Assembly (NCBI GenBank): GCA_019359395.1
Contig: JAHHHK010000014.1
Coordinates: 62,001 to 126,000, forward strand
DNA: 64,000 bases
Source of the DNA: Komarekiella atlantica HA4396-MV6
Lineage (GTDB): Bacteria; Cyanobacteriota; Cyanobacteriia; Cyanobacteriales; Nostocaceae
Direction of reading: 5' to 3'
Both the position numbers and the translations under genes were made by a program. Under the pieces are notes generated by a model, which worked only from the letters and a program-made list of their open reading frames with translations, was not told the DNA's origin and made no database searches. Shown one piece after another: positions 26,351-36,164 of this stretch; position 1 is the stretch's first letter; each line of letters starts with the position of its first letter.

Positions 26351-27904
26351 ATGATTTTGGACGGAAATAAGCCGCATAAGCAGGCGGAAAAATCAGCTTT
26401 AGCAGCTGCTAATCAGGTAGTTAATACTCAGTTAGATTCATCTGCGAAAACTGACGCGGCTGTTGCAGACGTAAATAGTAGTTTTAATACTTTATCTAGG
26501 TTCCAGTATTTCTTGGTTTCTGTATCTTCCCATTTTGCATCTATCTTATTGATTCCCTGTTTGCTGGGCATAGGAGTATTGGTAGCAAGTTGCGGAGCGC
26601 TACCCAAAGAATCAGCCGGGGCCCAATCTCAGAATCCTGGTGATGGTAGTGGCGGTGCAACACCTGTGGATGTAGCGATCGCCCGAACTGATGTGCTAGA
26701 AAAACAACCAGAGTATACAGGAAACACCACACCATTCCGCATAGTGTCACTGCGATCGCAAGTAGAAGCCAGACTATTGGCTTTAAACCTAGATGTAGGC
26801 GATACAGTTAAACGAGGGCAAAACGTCGGACAGTTAGATGATGCCATCCTGTTGACAGAATTAAAGCAAGCAGAAGCAGAACTAGCAGCCCTCAAATCAG
26901 AAGTAGCCAGAGTTACAAATCAAGTAAGTAATGCCCGTGCTGAAGTAGAACGAGCACGGCTCCAAGTTGTCCAAGCTCAAGCAGACTCAGAACGGCAACA
27001 GAAACTATTCAAAGCAGGTGCGATCGCTGAACAAACTGCTCAACAAGCACGTACAGAAGCCCAAACAGCTGCTCAAGCACTACGAGCAGCTCAAGAGCAA
27101 GTCCGTACAGAACAGCAATCTGTTGCTGCGGCCCAAGGCAGAGTAGTTGCTCAACAGGCATTGGTTGCCCAAACCAAAGAACGCAGATCTTATGCTCGGT
27201 TAACATCCCCCATCAACGGTGTAGTCACAGAAAAGGTGACAGAACCGGGTAATCTTCTGCAAGCAGGTAGTGAAGTCTTGAAAATTGGCGACTTTAATCG
27301 CGTCAAAGTCGTTGTTCAAATCTCCGAATTAGAACTGGCACAAATTCAGGTTGGGCAATCTGTGCAAGTTCGTTTAGATGCCTACCCCAATCAAACATTA
27401 ATGGGCAGAGTTACGCGCATTTCTCCAGCTGCGGATGCCACGGCTCGCTTGATACCCGTGGAAGTAGTGATTCCCAACAATGATGGCAAAATTGGTAGCG
27501 GGCTACTGGCGCGGGTCAACTTTGAAAACCAGACGCCACAGCGAGTAGTAGTGTCGCAAGCAGCTATTCAGAAAGCAGGTAACAAAAACTCCAAGAATAC
27601 AGGGGCAACACAAACAAATGTAGAGCAGTCCTCTCCCACATCCAATACACCCAATGCCACAGCGGCAGAAAAGCGTACAGGGACACTATTTGTGGTGACA
27701 GACACAGAAGGCCAGACAAAAGTGGCGGCGCGTGCTGTAACTTTAGGAAACAGAGGTGATGGCAAAGTAGAAATTTTATCTGGTTTGCAGCCGGGAGAAC
27801 GCTATGTAGTTCGCAGTGGTCAACCTTTAAAAGATGGAGCCGCTGTACGTTTATCGATTATTTCTGAAACAGCGGAGTCAGCCCCTAGAGGGAATTCACA
27901 ATAA
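26351..27904 (+). CDS. RND efflux periplasmic adaptor subunit (HlyD/AcrA type)
   Basis: This 517-aa membrane fusion protein links an inner-membrane RND pump to an outer-membrane channel. It has an unusually long N-terminus before the membrane segment (FASILLIPCLLGIGVLVASC, with a possible lipobox Cys). A lipoyl half (RIVSLRSQVEARLLALNLDVGD), a long Ala/Gln-rich coiled coil (about 160-285) and the second lipoyl half (RLTSPINGVVTEKVTEPGNL) follow, then a beta-barrel domain. The pump gene is 112 bp downstream. Substrates are unknown. Confidence 0.92.
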   Translation: MILDGNKPHKQAEKSALAAANQVVNTQLDSSAKTDAAVADVNSSFNTLSRFQYFLVSVSSHFASILLIPCLLGIGVLVASCGALPKESAGAQSQNPGDGSGGATPVDVAIARTDVLEKQPEYTGNTTPFRIVSLRSQVEARLLALNLDVGDTVKRGQNVGQLDDAILLTELKQAEAELAALKSEVARVTNQVSNARAEVERARLQVVQAQADSERQQKLFKAGAIAEQTAQQARTEAQTAAQALRAAQEQVRTEQQSVAAAQGRVVAQQALVAQTKERRSYARLTSPINGVVTEKVTEPGNLLQAGSEVLKIGDFNRVKVVVQISELELAQIQVGQSVQVRLDAYPNQTLMGRVTRISPAADATARLIPVEVVIPNNDGKIGSGLLARVNFENQTPQRVVVSQAAIQKAGNKNSKNTGATQTNVEQSSPTSNTPNATAAEKRTGTLFVVTDTEGQTKVAARAVTLGNRGDGKVEILSGLQPGERYVVRSGQPLKDGAAVRLSIISETAESAPRGNSQ

Positions 27905-28016
27905 AAAATTGCAAGATTAAAAATTCTTTTTGAATTTTAAGAGAAGTCTGAGCTTCAGCTTCCAATCATCAGAACTTCGGTAATTTGGCATTTTTAATTG
28001 GAGCATAGCGATAGTA

Positions 28017-31000
28017 ATGCAGCAAGTTAAGAACGGCGGCGGATTTAGTATTAGTGCTATATCAATCCGCCAACACATCGGCACACTCATGCTCACCCTA
28101 GCAGTGATAGTTCTGGGTGTATTTTTTGTCCTCAAGTTACCCGTAGATTTGCTACCATCAATCACCTATCCCCGAATTGGTGTGCGGATAGAAGCACCGG
28201 GAATTTCTCCTGAGGTAGCAGTTGATGAAGTAACAAGGCCCTTAGAAGAAGCCTTTGCCGCTACTGAGGGCGTGATCCAAATTTTTTCCCAAACTCGTGA
28301 GGGGCAGGTGAATTTGGATCTGTACTTTCAAACGGGAGGCAACATTGACCAAGCATTAAACGATGCCACAGCTGCCTTTAACAGAGCTAGAAGCACTTTA
28401 CCAGACACCATTGAAGAACCACGATTATTCAAAGTTGATCCTTCCCAGTTACCAGTTTACGAAGTGGCATTAACTTCCCCCTCGTTAGAAGGCGTTGATT
28501 TGCGCGTTTTTGCCGAAGAAGAACTAGCCCGTGAACTGAGTGTTGTACCTGGAGTCGCAGGGGTAGATGTGTCGGGCGGAGTTCAAGAAGAAGTTAGAGT
28601 AAATATTGATCTAGATCGCTTGCAAGCTTTGGGTGTAGGTTTGACTGATGTGCTAGACCAACTCAGAGATCGCAACGTAGATATCTCTGGCGGTCGGATT
28701 TTAGGGCAGGATTCTGAACCGTTAACTCGTACCGTCGGGCGCTTCCAAGATGCCGATGAAATTAGCAATCTTTCTTTTGAAGTCTCCTCTCCCACTGCTG
28801 CTGCTTCCTCAACTTCTAATGCCCAGTCACCAGTCACCAGTACCCAATCCTCAGTCCCCAACCGCCGCGTCTATTTGCGGGACTTTGCCGAGGTCATTGA
28901 TGGCTCAGAACAACAAAGAGTGTTCGTCTTGCTTAACGGGGAACAAGCTGTAAAAGTCAGCATCCAAAAGCAGCCAGATGCTAACACCATCAACGTTGTT
29001 GAAGGTGTGAAAAAACGGATAGAAGAACTCCGGCAATCTGGTGTAATTCCCGAAGGAACAGTTCTTACACCTACCTTGGATGAATCGCGGTTTATCAACA
29101 ATTCCATCTCGAATGTTACCAGTTCTGGGTTAATCGGAACAGTACTAGCCGCGATCGCCGTTCTCCTATTCCTTGGTTCCCTACGGCAAACTTTTATCAT
29201 CGTCTTTGCCATCCCCTTGGCAACCCTCGCCGCCATCATCTTTATGGGTCTATTCGGCTTATCTCTCAACGTTTTCAGCTTAGGCGGTTTGGCGCTGGGT
29301 GTTGGTATTGTGGTAGATAACTCCATCGTCATGTTGGAGAACATTGCCGAGGGTGCTGGTATGACTCCTGGCAAAGATACGAAAACCCGCTTGAATTCGC
29401 AGCAACTAATTTCTCAGGCGGAACAAAGTAGCCAGGAAGTGGAATCAGCTTTAGTTGCTTCTACTAGTACGAACTTGGTGGCAGTATTGCCGTTTTTGCT
29501 CATCGGTGGCTTTATCGCATTACTATTCAATGAGTTAATTCTCACCATCACCTTTTCTGTAGCGGCTTCAATTTTAATAGCTGTTACCGTTGTTCCCATG
29601 CTTGCCTCCCGGATGTTGGCATGGCGGTTTTCTAGTCGTTTGAGCCAATTTTGGCTATTGCGGAAGTTTAATGACCGCTTTGAGGCTTCTACGAGGGGAT
29701 ACGGCAGTTTTTTAGCTGGGATATTACGCTGGCGGTTAGTAACGGTGGCGATCGCTCTTATCCTTTTTGGTGGGGGCAGTTTGTGGATGGCTCCGCAAAT
29801 TCCCCAAGAAATCCTTCCCCGGATCAATACTGGACAAGCCAACTTCAATGCTCAGTTTCCGCCCGGTACACCTTTAGAAACCAACCGAAAAGTCATGGCT
29901 GCGACGGATGAGCTAATCCGCAAACAGCCAGAAACGGAGTATGTTTTCTCAACATCTGGTGGTGCTCTATTTGGGAGCAATACTAGTGAGAATGCCCTAC
30001 GCGGCTCCAGTACCATTACCTTAAAACAGGGTACAGATGTAGAAGCTTATGTAGAACGAGTTACCCAAGAGTTTAACAAGCTAAATTTGGCAGGAATTCG
30101 CCTACGCCTTTCCCCCGGTCAAGTGCGGGGTTTGATTCTCAGTAACTCTCCAGTACGTGGCGCTGATGTTGATGTAATTCTACAGGGAAATGACGCAAAT
30201 ATTTTACAACAAGCAGGTCGTCAGGTACTAGCAGCCTTAGAAGAACAAGTTACCCAAGCGAGATTCCGTCCTGATGCAGACGATCGCCAACCAGAAATTC
30301 AGATTCGTCCTGACTGGGAGCGGGTTTCTGCTTTGGGCTTAACTACTACAGATATTGGGCAAACAATTCAGACAGCACTCGAAGGCAGTACACCGACTCA
30401 GATACAACGCGGCAACCGTTTAGTTGATGTGCGAGTGCAGTTGAATGAAACATCGGTGCAAACACCTTCTCAATTACAGAGGTTGCCTTTGTTTGTAGAC
30501 AACAATCGCCAAGTCCGCTTGAGCGATGTTGCCAAAATTGTTGAAGGGCAAGCTCCTGGAGAGGCTCAACGGATTAATCAACGTCAAGTTTTCTTGATTG
30601 CTGGCAATTTGACTGAGGGAGCTAGCCTTAGTGGCGCTCTAGAACAGGTGAGTACAGTACTGGAAAGCATAGATTTGCCTGAAGGCGTTAGCATATTACC
30701 CAGTTCGGCTGCCGAATCTAATCAACAACTGCAAGGCTCTCTCCAGTTGTTAGGTGCATTAGCTGCTTTTCTAGTCTTTGTGGTGATGGCGGTGCAATAC
30801 AATTCCCTCATTGACCCGCTGGTAATTATGTTTACCATCCCATTAGCACTAGCTGGGGGTATTTTCGGACTTTACATTACCAAAACTGCTATTGGCGCAA
30901 CAGTAATTGTCGGTGCAGTATTGTTAGTGGGTATTGTGGTCAACAACGCTATCATCATGGTGGAATTGGCGAATCAAATTCTGGAACGGGAAAAGGTTGA

Positions 31001-31286
31001 TCGGAAAACGGCGATTTTGAAAGCTGCTCCTCAACGCTTACGTCCAGTGTTAATGACTACCATTACCACTGTTTTAGGTATGTTTCCCCTGGCGTTGGGA
31101 ATTGGGGAAGGCTCAGAATTTTTGCAACCATTAGGCGTGGTGGTATTTTCTGGTTTGTCTTTAGCAACCGTTCTGACGCTGTTTATCATTCCCTGCTTTT
31201 ATACTCTGTTGCACGATTTATTTGGTGGGAACTGGGCAAAGCCGATATTAATTTGGTTGCGTGGGTTTACTAAAAAATTTATTTGA
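28017..31286 (+). CDS. RND multidrug efflux permease (HAE1/AcrB type)
   Basis: This 1089-aa inner-membrane pump has the AcrB layout: a first helix (LTLAVIVLGVFFVLKLPVDLLP), a porter loop, helices 2-7 with GGLALGVGIVVDNSIVMLENI (the proton-relay Asp region), a second large loop, and helices 8-12. It is driven by the proton gradient and works with the adaptor upstream. An insertion of about 25 residues (Ser/Thr/Ala/Pro-rich, about residues 257-283) sits in the first porter loop; its end is encoded by STRR heptamers at 28822-28860. No outer-membrane channel gene is present. Confidence 0.95.
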   Translation: MQQVKNGGGFSISAISIRQHIGTLMLTLAVIVLGVFFVLKLPVDLLPSITYPRIGVRIEAPGISPEVAVDEVTRPLEEAFAATEGVIQIFSQTREGQVNLDLYFQTGGNIDQALNDATAAFNRARSTLPDTIEEPRLFKVDPSQLPVYEVALTSPSLEGVDLRVFAEEELARELSVVPGVAGVDVSGGVQEEVRVNIDLDRLQALGVGLTDVLDQLRDRNVDISGGRILGQDSEPLTRTVGRFQDADEISNLSFEVSSPTAAASSTSNAQSPVTSTQSSVPNRRVYLRDFAEVIDGSEQQRVFVLLNGEQAVKVSIQKQPDANTINVVEGVKKRIEELRQSGVIPEGTVLTPTLDESRFINNSISNVTSSGLIGTVLAAIAVLLFLGSLRQTFIIVFAIPLATLAAIIFMGLFGLSLNVFSLGGLALGVGIVVDNSIVMLENIAEGAGMTPGKDTKTRLNSQQLISQAEQSSQEVESALVASTSTNLVAVLPFLLIGGFIALLFNELILTITFSVAASILIAVTVVPMLASRMLAWRFSSRLSQFWLLRKFNDRFEASTRGYGSFLAGILRWRLVTVAIALILFGGGSLWMAPQIPQEILPRINTGQANFNAQFPPGTPLETNRKVMAATDELIRKQPETEYVFSTSGGALFGSNTSENALRGSSTITLKQGTDVEAYVERVTQEFNKLNLAGIRLRLSPGQVRGLILSNSPVRGADVDVILQGNDANILQQAGRQVLAALEEQVTQARFRPDADDRQPEIQIRPDWERVSALGLTTTDIGQTIQTALEGSTPTQIQRGNRLVDVRVQLNETSVQTPSQLQRLPLFVDNNRQVRLSDVAKIVEGQAPGEAQRINQRQVFLIAGNLTEGASLSGALEQVSTVLESIDLPEGVSILPSSAAESNQQLQGSLQLLGALAAFLVFVVMAVQYNSLIDPLVIMFTIPLALAGGIFGLYITKTAIGATVIVGAVLLVGIVVNNAIIMVELANQILEREKVDRKTAILKAAPQRLRPVLMTTITTVLGMFPLALGIGEGSEFLQPLGVVVFSGLSLATVLTLFIIPCFYTLLHDLFGGNWAKPILIWLRGFTKKFI
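28822..28860. repeat. STRR heptamers inside the RND pump gene
   Basis: CCCAGTCACCAGTCACCAGT followed by ACCCAATCCTCAGTCCCC: five 7-bp units of the type seen in intergenic STRR. They are in frame and encode QSPVTSTQSSVPN between LSFEVSS and RRVYLRDFAEV of the pump. Confidence 0.85.
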
Positions 31287-31669
31287 ATCCTTGATTTCAG
31301 GATTAAAGCAAAACTAACCCCTCCCTTCATACTGTTCGGATGAGCCTAACATTTTTTCTTGTAGCATGGGCAAAGGGGAAAGAGGTGAATTAAAATCCTT
31401 CCCCTTTAACCGAAAGGTATTTGCCCCCTCTCCCATACAATATTTAAAGCAGTTATTAAACAATACCAAGCTGTTCACTTGCTCTAAAGTAAAGCTTGTT
31501 GCATCGTTAACTAGCTGACGTCTGGTTTATAGTCTCCTTAAATCTCTCAATCACGTCCTTTCATATCAACTTAAAATTATAAATGTTGCGATTATAAAGC
31601 TCATCAAGAAAATGTTGGTTCTTGTTATGGCAGAGTTAGTAACTCAAGAATTCTGAGGAAGTGAACACA
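31287..31669. other. Intergenic region with C/G-rich repeat
   Basis: A G-rich/C-rich repeat (GGGGAAAGAGGTGAATTAAA, then CCTTCCCCTTTAACCG) lies at about 31374-31430, related to the TTTAACCTTTTCCCC-ended elements elsewhere. The rest is AT-rich; the promoter of the secreted protein gene should be in the last 100 bp. Confidence 0.5.
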
Positions 31670-32197
31670 ATGAAAAAACTAATCTTAGTTGCTGTCTTAG
31701 CCACTTTAACCGTAGTGGCACCTGCCTATGCACAAATGGACTGGCTGACCCCACACCTTGAAACGCAGCGTTGGAACAGGCGTAAACCCACCACACGCAA
31801 GTCCAGCACACGCAAAGCTCCCGAACGGTATCCTGAGGTGCGAGTCAACGGACAACCACTCAAAAGTTCTGTCGCGCCGGTCGAAGTGAATGGGCAAACT
31901 TTCGTCCCGTTTCGAGATATCTATGAGGCATTAGGCGCAACAGTCACTTACAACAGCCGGGAGCGCCTTATTACGGCGAAGCGCGGCGCGTCCACGGTGC
32001 AGCTTTCACTGCCTGGTGGCAGTACGGCTAGAATGGAAGGTAATAGACAGAATTTCGATAGGCGCGATATGCCGTTCTTTCGCAGGGGTGTCGTAATGGT
32101 GCCGCTACACATGGTGTCTAAAACAATGGGTGTTAAGGTCACTTATGTGCAACGCCCAACTGTCCCGCTTGTCTCCATCACTAACGGGGTTCCCTAA
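31670..32197 (+). CDS. Secreted protein with copper-amine-oxidase-N-like (stalk) domain
   Basis: This 175-aa protein has a signal peptide (MKKLILVAVLATLTVVAPAYA, cut after AYA) and a basic Thr/Arg/Lys linker. One copper amine oxidase N-terminal type domain follows: VRVNGQPLKSSVAPVEVNGQ, FVPFRDIYEALGATVTYNSR and MVPLHMVSKTMGVKVTY. Such domains bind or scaffold at the cell surface and are not catalytic. The ATG at 31670 is chosen since GAGGAAG lies 9 bp upstream; the GTG at 31661 would be too close to it. Confidence 0.82.
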   Translation: MKKLILVAVLATLTVVAPAYAQMDWLTPHLETQRWNRRKPTTRKSSTRKAPERYPEVRVNGQPLKSSVAPVEVNGQTFVPFRDIYEALGATVTYNSRERLITAKRGASTVQLSLPGGSTARMEGNRQNFDRRDMPFFRRGVVMVPLHMVSKTMGVKVTYVQRPTVPLVSITNGVP

Positions 32198-32279
32198 AAC
32201 GATGAACTGCCGTTCTAACCGACAGCATTAAGAGGCTATCCATTATAGCGTTTTTTAGTCTGCTGAGGTACGAATCTAT

Positions 32280-32680
32280 CTGTGTTTATCTTTGTTCACA
32301 CCGAAGTTCAGATGCCTGTCTTGAAAAGTTTACTAGGTTGGGAAACCCCGTTCGCATGATTGCGTTTCACGCCACTTGCTCCACTTGAGGAGCCAGCGCC
32401 GTGCGGAGAGAAGTTGCCATAGCGCAGCGTTAGCGAGTCATCGAGCGTCGGAGGGTTTCCCTCCAAGCAAACTTCGGGAGGTTCCCTCCGTTGAGGCGAC
32501 TGGCGTGAGACCCCATCGCCTTACAGCCCTTTGGGCATCCTACGGCGGGCGTCTCCCCTTGGGAGAAGACCGCAGTGGCTCCCCTTCTTTACGAAACGCT
32601 ACTTCGCGTTGGGAGAAGTTCTGATGCCAACGACGTAGCCCGCCGCTCCGACTTCTCTGTGTGGTTAATTACAACTTCTG
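32280..32680. repeat. Mosaic of dispersed palindromic repeats
   Basis: About 400 bp with no gene. It is a patchwork of short GC-rich palindromes: AGATGCCTGTCTTGAAAAGT, CTTGCTCCACTTGAGGAGC, GTTTCCCTCC, CTACGGCGGGCGTCTCCCC and AGTTCTGATGCCAACGACGT. Several are shared with the MITE-like element at 24854-25161. Frames open in it are products of the repeat composition. Confidence 0.8.
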
Positions 32681-32909
32681 TGTACCTCACTTAGTTGAGA
32701 ACCGCTATATTGCGTTAATCAAAACATAACGCCCTTGCTGCACAAGGTATGAACAGCAGCACAACAAGGCGCTGCACCCGACCGCCTACAGCCCTCTTTA
32801 TTTGATGATCATTATTATTTACTTTTTGACATAACCTAGCAAAAATTGGGCAACATTGTTAGGGAAATTCAGTAATCAAACTAGGTAATGGAAAGCTGAG
32901 TTTACAACC

Positions 32910-33299
32910 ATGCCCAAAGCAGCAATACGAAACTCTGACCACGCACAATGGCATCATACCCCTACTATCGATAATGATGCGATTTCTCAGCAATTAGAAG
33001 CTTTATTGATTTCTGCTATCTTTGCTCAACAAAAGTATTATGAACAGTTAGGATTACGAGATAGGGTTCTTAATTTGTCGTTAATGGTGGTAGCAGTATT
33101 AACACTGTTATGGCGACAATTTCCTGGCGTATAAGAATTGAATTGTTTAACAGTTATTGATTTGGTTACTTGTTTACCTATTGAGGTTTGGTTTCACACT
33201 AACCCCGCCGCATCAAAGACAAATTCTGAAGCTCTACTGCTGAATTTATTGCTTAGACCGACACTAAAGACCTCAATTGCTGCAATATTTGTAAAATAA
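32910..33299 (+). pseudogene. IS4-family transposase remnant
   Basis: The first part (32910-33134, 74 codons) reads ISQQLEALLISAIFAQQKYYEQLGLRDRVLNLSLMVVAVLTLLWRQ (given here in parts: QLEALLISAIFAQQKYYEQL, GLRDRVLNLSLMVVAVLTLL), the N-terminus of a large Nostoc-type IS4 transposase family, ending in a stop. From 33147 another frame reads LTVIDLVTCLPIEVWFHTNP and AASKTNSEALLLNLL, which resembles the middle of the same transposase. The catalytic DDE parts are lost. It is an old, internally deleted copy; no terminal inverted repeats were found. Confidence 0.65.
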
Positions 33300-33687
33300 A
33301 TTCTCTTTTTCATCATTTTCCATTTAAGCATTCATATAAGAAACTCCATGAGCAATGCCTGCGTTGGGCTACATCTATGCTCACTCAGTATACTTGCACA
33401 CTGAGGCTCTAAATCAAGTTTTTTAAGCTCACATATTGCCCAATCTGTCAATATATAAGTTCTAATTTAGATTTTTGATAAAGATTGCGTGAAATTACTA
33501 GTTATGTTGATAAAGCATTATCAGAATTGCTTTATAAATCTACCTATGAGTATATATCAACCAAGTAAGTAAACACACATCAACAACAATATCTGCTAGA
33601 TAAAAAGCGGTTGAAATGCGAGTATTTGCTGTTTGATTTCACTCACACACCATAACATTCTTTGAATCTTTATAAACAGGAGAGAAC
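33300..33687. other. Intergenic region, nothing clear
   Basis: AT-rich DNA between the transposase remnant and the PEP-CTERM gene. ACAGGAGAGAAC at its end is the ribosome site of the next gene. No repeat of the other families is seen. Confidence 0.5.
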
Positions 33688-34347
33688 ATGACTACAATCG
33701 CAACCAAAATAGCATTGTCTGTTATAGGTGCAACAGGAATTAGTTTTTTGTCTTTGACACCAGCCAGAGCCGTCATTTTAGTGGAACCCATCGTAACCAC
33801 CGTCAATGAAGACATACTCAAAATGAGAGATCCAAGAAGCCTTGGGCCAGATATACACCCTGGAGAAATAATCAGATATGGTGTTCCAGATAGAGCTAAC
33901 AACTTACTAAATGCTACTGGACGGGATATAGCAAGCCTAGTTTTTGAATTAGAAACGCTCTCGTATAGCAATCCAGATTCTACTCCAGCATTTGACAATG
34001 AGCCAGTGGAGTGGGGAGATGTAAATGGAGATGGGAAGATTGGTTTCTCTAATACTTCTGGTCTAGAGGATATATTTGCAAACGTTACGATTAAAGATAA
34101 CGTCATCACCTATAGTGGTGGCGTTATCCCTAACAATACTGTGTTTTACAATCTATTCTCTAGCCAGCCCAATTTATCCCCAGGTGGTGGAATTATTCCA
34201 GCAGCACCACCCCTACCAGCAGATCAAGATGGGCCCATCCGGGTGAATAGCTATTACAATGCCGTTCCAGAACCAACTGACATTTTAGGTACATTAGCTT
34301 TTGGCGTCTTAGTTGTAGCTTTTAAACTAAAGCGTAAACTTAAGTAG
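33688..34347 (+). CDS. PEP-CTERM sorting domain protein
   Basis: This 219-aa secreted protein has an N-terminal signal peptide (IALSVIGATGISFLSLTPARA). The C-terminal sorting signal is AVPEPTDILGTLAFGVLVVAFKLKRKLK (VPEP motif, hydrophobic helix, basic end; positions about 192-219). Exosortase systems recognise this signal. The middle has DVNGDGKIGF, a possible calcium-binding or dockerin-like loop, and no known domain. ACAGGAGAGAAC precedes the ATG. It probably belongs to the surface or extracellular matrix. Confidence 0.85.
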   Translation: MTTIATKIALSVIGATGISFLSLTPARAVILVEPIVTTVNEDILKMRDPRSLGPDIHPGEIIRYGVPDRANNLLNATGRDIASLVFELETLSYSNPDSTPAFDNEPVEWGDVNGDGKIGFSNTSGLEDIFANVTIKDNVITYSGGVIPNNTVFYNLFSSQPNLSPGGGIIPAAPPLPADQDGPIRVNSYYNAVPEPTDILGTLAFGVLVVAFKLKRKLK

Positions 34348-34402
34348 CTCGCAAATTTTGGTAACACTGGGAAAGGCACAAATCTCCTAATTTCCATGCC
34401 TT

Positions 34403-35464
34403 TCACTGTGTAATTAATTCACAATATATCGTCAATGTTTCCTGATGTACGCGGCTAGCATTCAGCCACTCAAGGTTTTGATTTGCCCGATTTTTCCACT
34501 CGTACAACGTATCTGAATTACTCAGTAATTGCACTAATGCGTTAGCCAGAGCTTTACTATCTTTCGCTGGTACTAAAAGACCTGCTTGCCCATAATCTAA
34601 GGCTTCAGGAATCCCGTCTACCTGAGTACCAATAATAGCGGCGCCAGCTTCCCTTGCTTCTGAAAGTACTAGGGGACAGGGGTCACGGTGAGAAGCGAGC
34701 ACAAATATGTCACAAGATTTTAGGTAGCATTGAGGCTCAGGTTGAAAGCCTTCAAAATGAATGCGTTCTGTAACAGAAGTTGCTTGCGCTTGTGCCTCAA
34801 ATAGGTCTCTATCAGGCCCATTTCCCACCAGATAAAGATGCGCTTGGGGAAAATCTAAAGCAATTTGTTCAAAGGCGGCGATTAACTCAGCAATCCCTTT
34901 ACGTTTATACATCCCGGCTACGGTAGCGATCGCCGGATGCTGTAATGGTAAAGGTTGATAATCCTGTAGGTTACGGGTGCGAGGACTACCCAGGGTTCCA
35001 TTACATACTACCCGCAACTTGTTTTCCGGGATACCGCGCCGTGCCATAGATGCTTGTACAGCCTTACTGACAGCAATTACTCTGTCAGCTAAACCCATCA
35101 GCAGGCTGGTACGCTGAAATTCGTTGTGTACTGTGGAAACTAAAGCATACTTGTGCCCATATCTGAGAAAGTGTGCTAACACTATTCCCGTCATCATGTG
35201 AGCATGAACGATATCCGGCTGAAATTCTGCTGCGATCGCCCGATAACGCATAGCTGCTTTTATAATATTTATCGGGTTTCTCTGCTGGTCTAAGTGGTAA
35301 TGTTTAACGCCACAAACAGCTAGTAGTGCCTCGTATTCTCCACCAGCAGAAACTACCGCCACTTTATGCCCAGTTTTTGCTTGTAGACAGGCAAGATCCA
35401 CAGCCACATTTACAATACCGTTACCTATCTCTTGAACGTGATTCAAAATATGGATTATTCGCAT
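34403..35464 (-). CDS. Glycosyltransferase family 4 protein
   Basis: This 353-aa GT-B enzyme has an N-terminal Rossmann domain (MRIIHILNHVQEIGNGIVNVA) and the C-terminal GT4 core: GMYKRKGIAELIAAFEQI, LYLVGNGPDRDLFEAQA, and the E-x7-E type region LVLSEAREAGAAIIGTQVDG. It transfers a sugar from a nucleotide donor, most likely onto a surface polysaccharide. A family 2 glycosyltransferase lies 700 bp upstream on the same strand. Confidence 0.9.
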   Translation of the reverse strand: MRIIHILNHVQEIGNGIVNVAVDLACLQAKTGHKVAVVSAGGEYEALLAVCGVKHYHLDQQRNPINIIKAAMRYRAIAAEFQPDIVHAHMMTGIVLAHFLRYGHKYALVSTVHNEFQRTSLLMGLADRVIAVSKAVQASMARRGIPENKLRVVCNGTLGSPRTRNLQDYQPLPLQHPAIATVAGMYKRKGIAELIAAFEQIALDFPQAHLYLVGNGPDRDLFEAQAQATSVTERIHFEGFQPEPQCYLKSCDIFVLASHRDPCPLVLSEAREAGAAIIGTQVDGIPEALDYGQAGLLVPAKDSKALANALVQLLSNSDTLYEWKNRANQNLEWLNASRVHQETLTIYCELITQ

Positions 35465-36164
35465 AATTTCTGACTATGTGTATAAAAATTCAGCAAAATA
35501 ACTGAGTAATAATTAGCATAGTTATTAGGTCTTAAGTGATAATTTAAGAACCTTCATTAATGAGCAAAATACCTGGAAGCTATTAGTAATCCGCTACTTA
35601 TTTTTAAAGACTTACTCATAATATACAGTCTGATTCTATAGCAGTCAGAAATGATTTGGGAGATTTATGAATTATTTATCAAGAAGGCTCAGGGGGAAAG
35701 GGGAAGGTGGGGCCCCCTCTGGGGATAAGGGGCGGGGTAAAAGGTAAAAACCGAACTTCTTTACGAGACGATGAACGCGAACGTCCCGCTACGCTAACGC
35801 CCGCAAGTGACGCGAAATAATCCTTTTATTCTGTGGGAGGTAAAACAAGCGTGGAATTGTGGGCGACCTGTTTACCCCTTTTCCCTTTAACCTTTTCCCC
35901 TATGCGTTTTTATTGTTATTTTTTCCTTAGCAGTTTTTGCTTTGCAGTAAGACTACTTAGCGGTTAGCTAAAAAATATTGTTATATTTTTGCAGATTCAA
36001 AATAATGTGTCTAAATAAAATTAACAATGGTACTTAGTTTAGAAAAATACTTAATTAATGTGAGTTTTGAAACACTATTTAAGTTAGCACCTTCCTAAAA
36101 TTACAGAGATTATACAAACGCACTGTCTCTATAAGAAAAAAGATGATTACAAAGACTCAAATAA
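35465..36164. other. Repeat-containing intergenic region between glycosyltransferases
   Basis: This 700-bp gap is AT-rich except for the TIR-bounded repeat element at 35690-35906. No gene is seen. Confidence 0.6.
35690..35906. mobile_element. TIR-bounded repeat element, copy 1
   Basis: This element begins AAGAAGGCTCAGGGGGAAAG nearby, contains GTAAAAGGTAAAAACCGAAC, the palindromic GAACGCGAACGTCCCGCTAC and AAGCGTGGAATTGTGGGCGA, and ends CTTTAACCTTTTCCCCTATG. The ends GGGGAAAAGGT-type and ACCTTTTCCCC are inverted repeats. Copies are at 52239-52367 and 63918-64000. It encodes no protein. Confidence 0.7.

Noticed and set aside
32376-32624. 82-codon frame in the mosaic repeat region
   Set aside because: Its codons follow palindromic repeat units found elsewhere in non-coding DNA.
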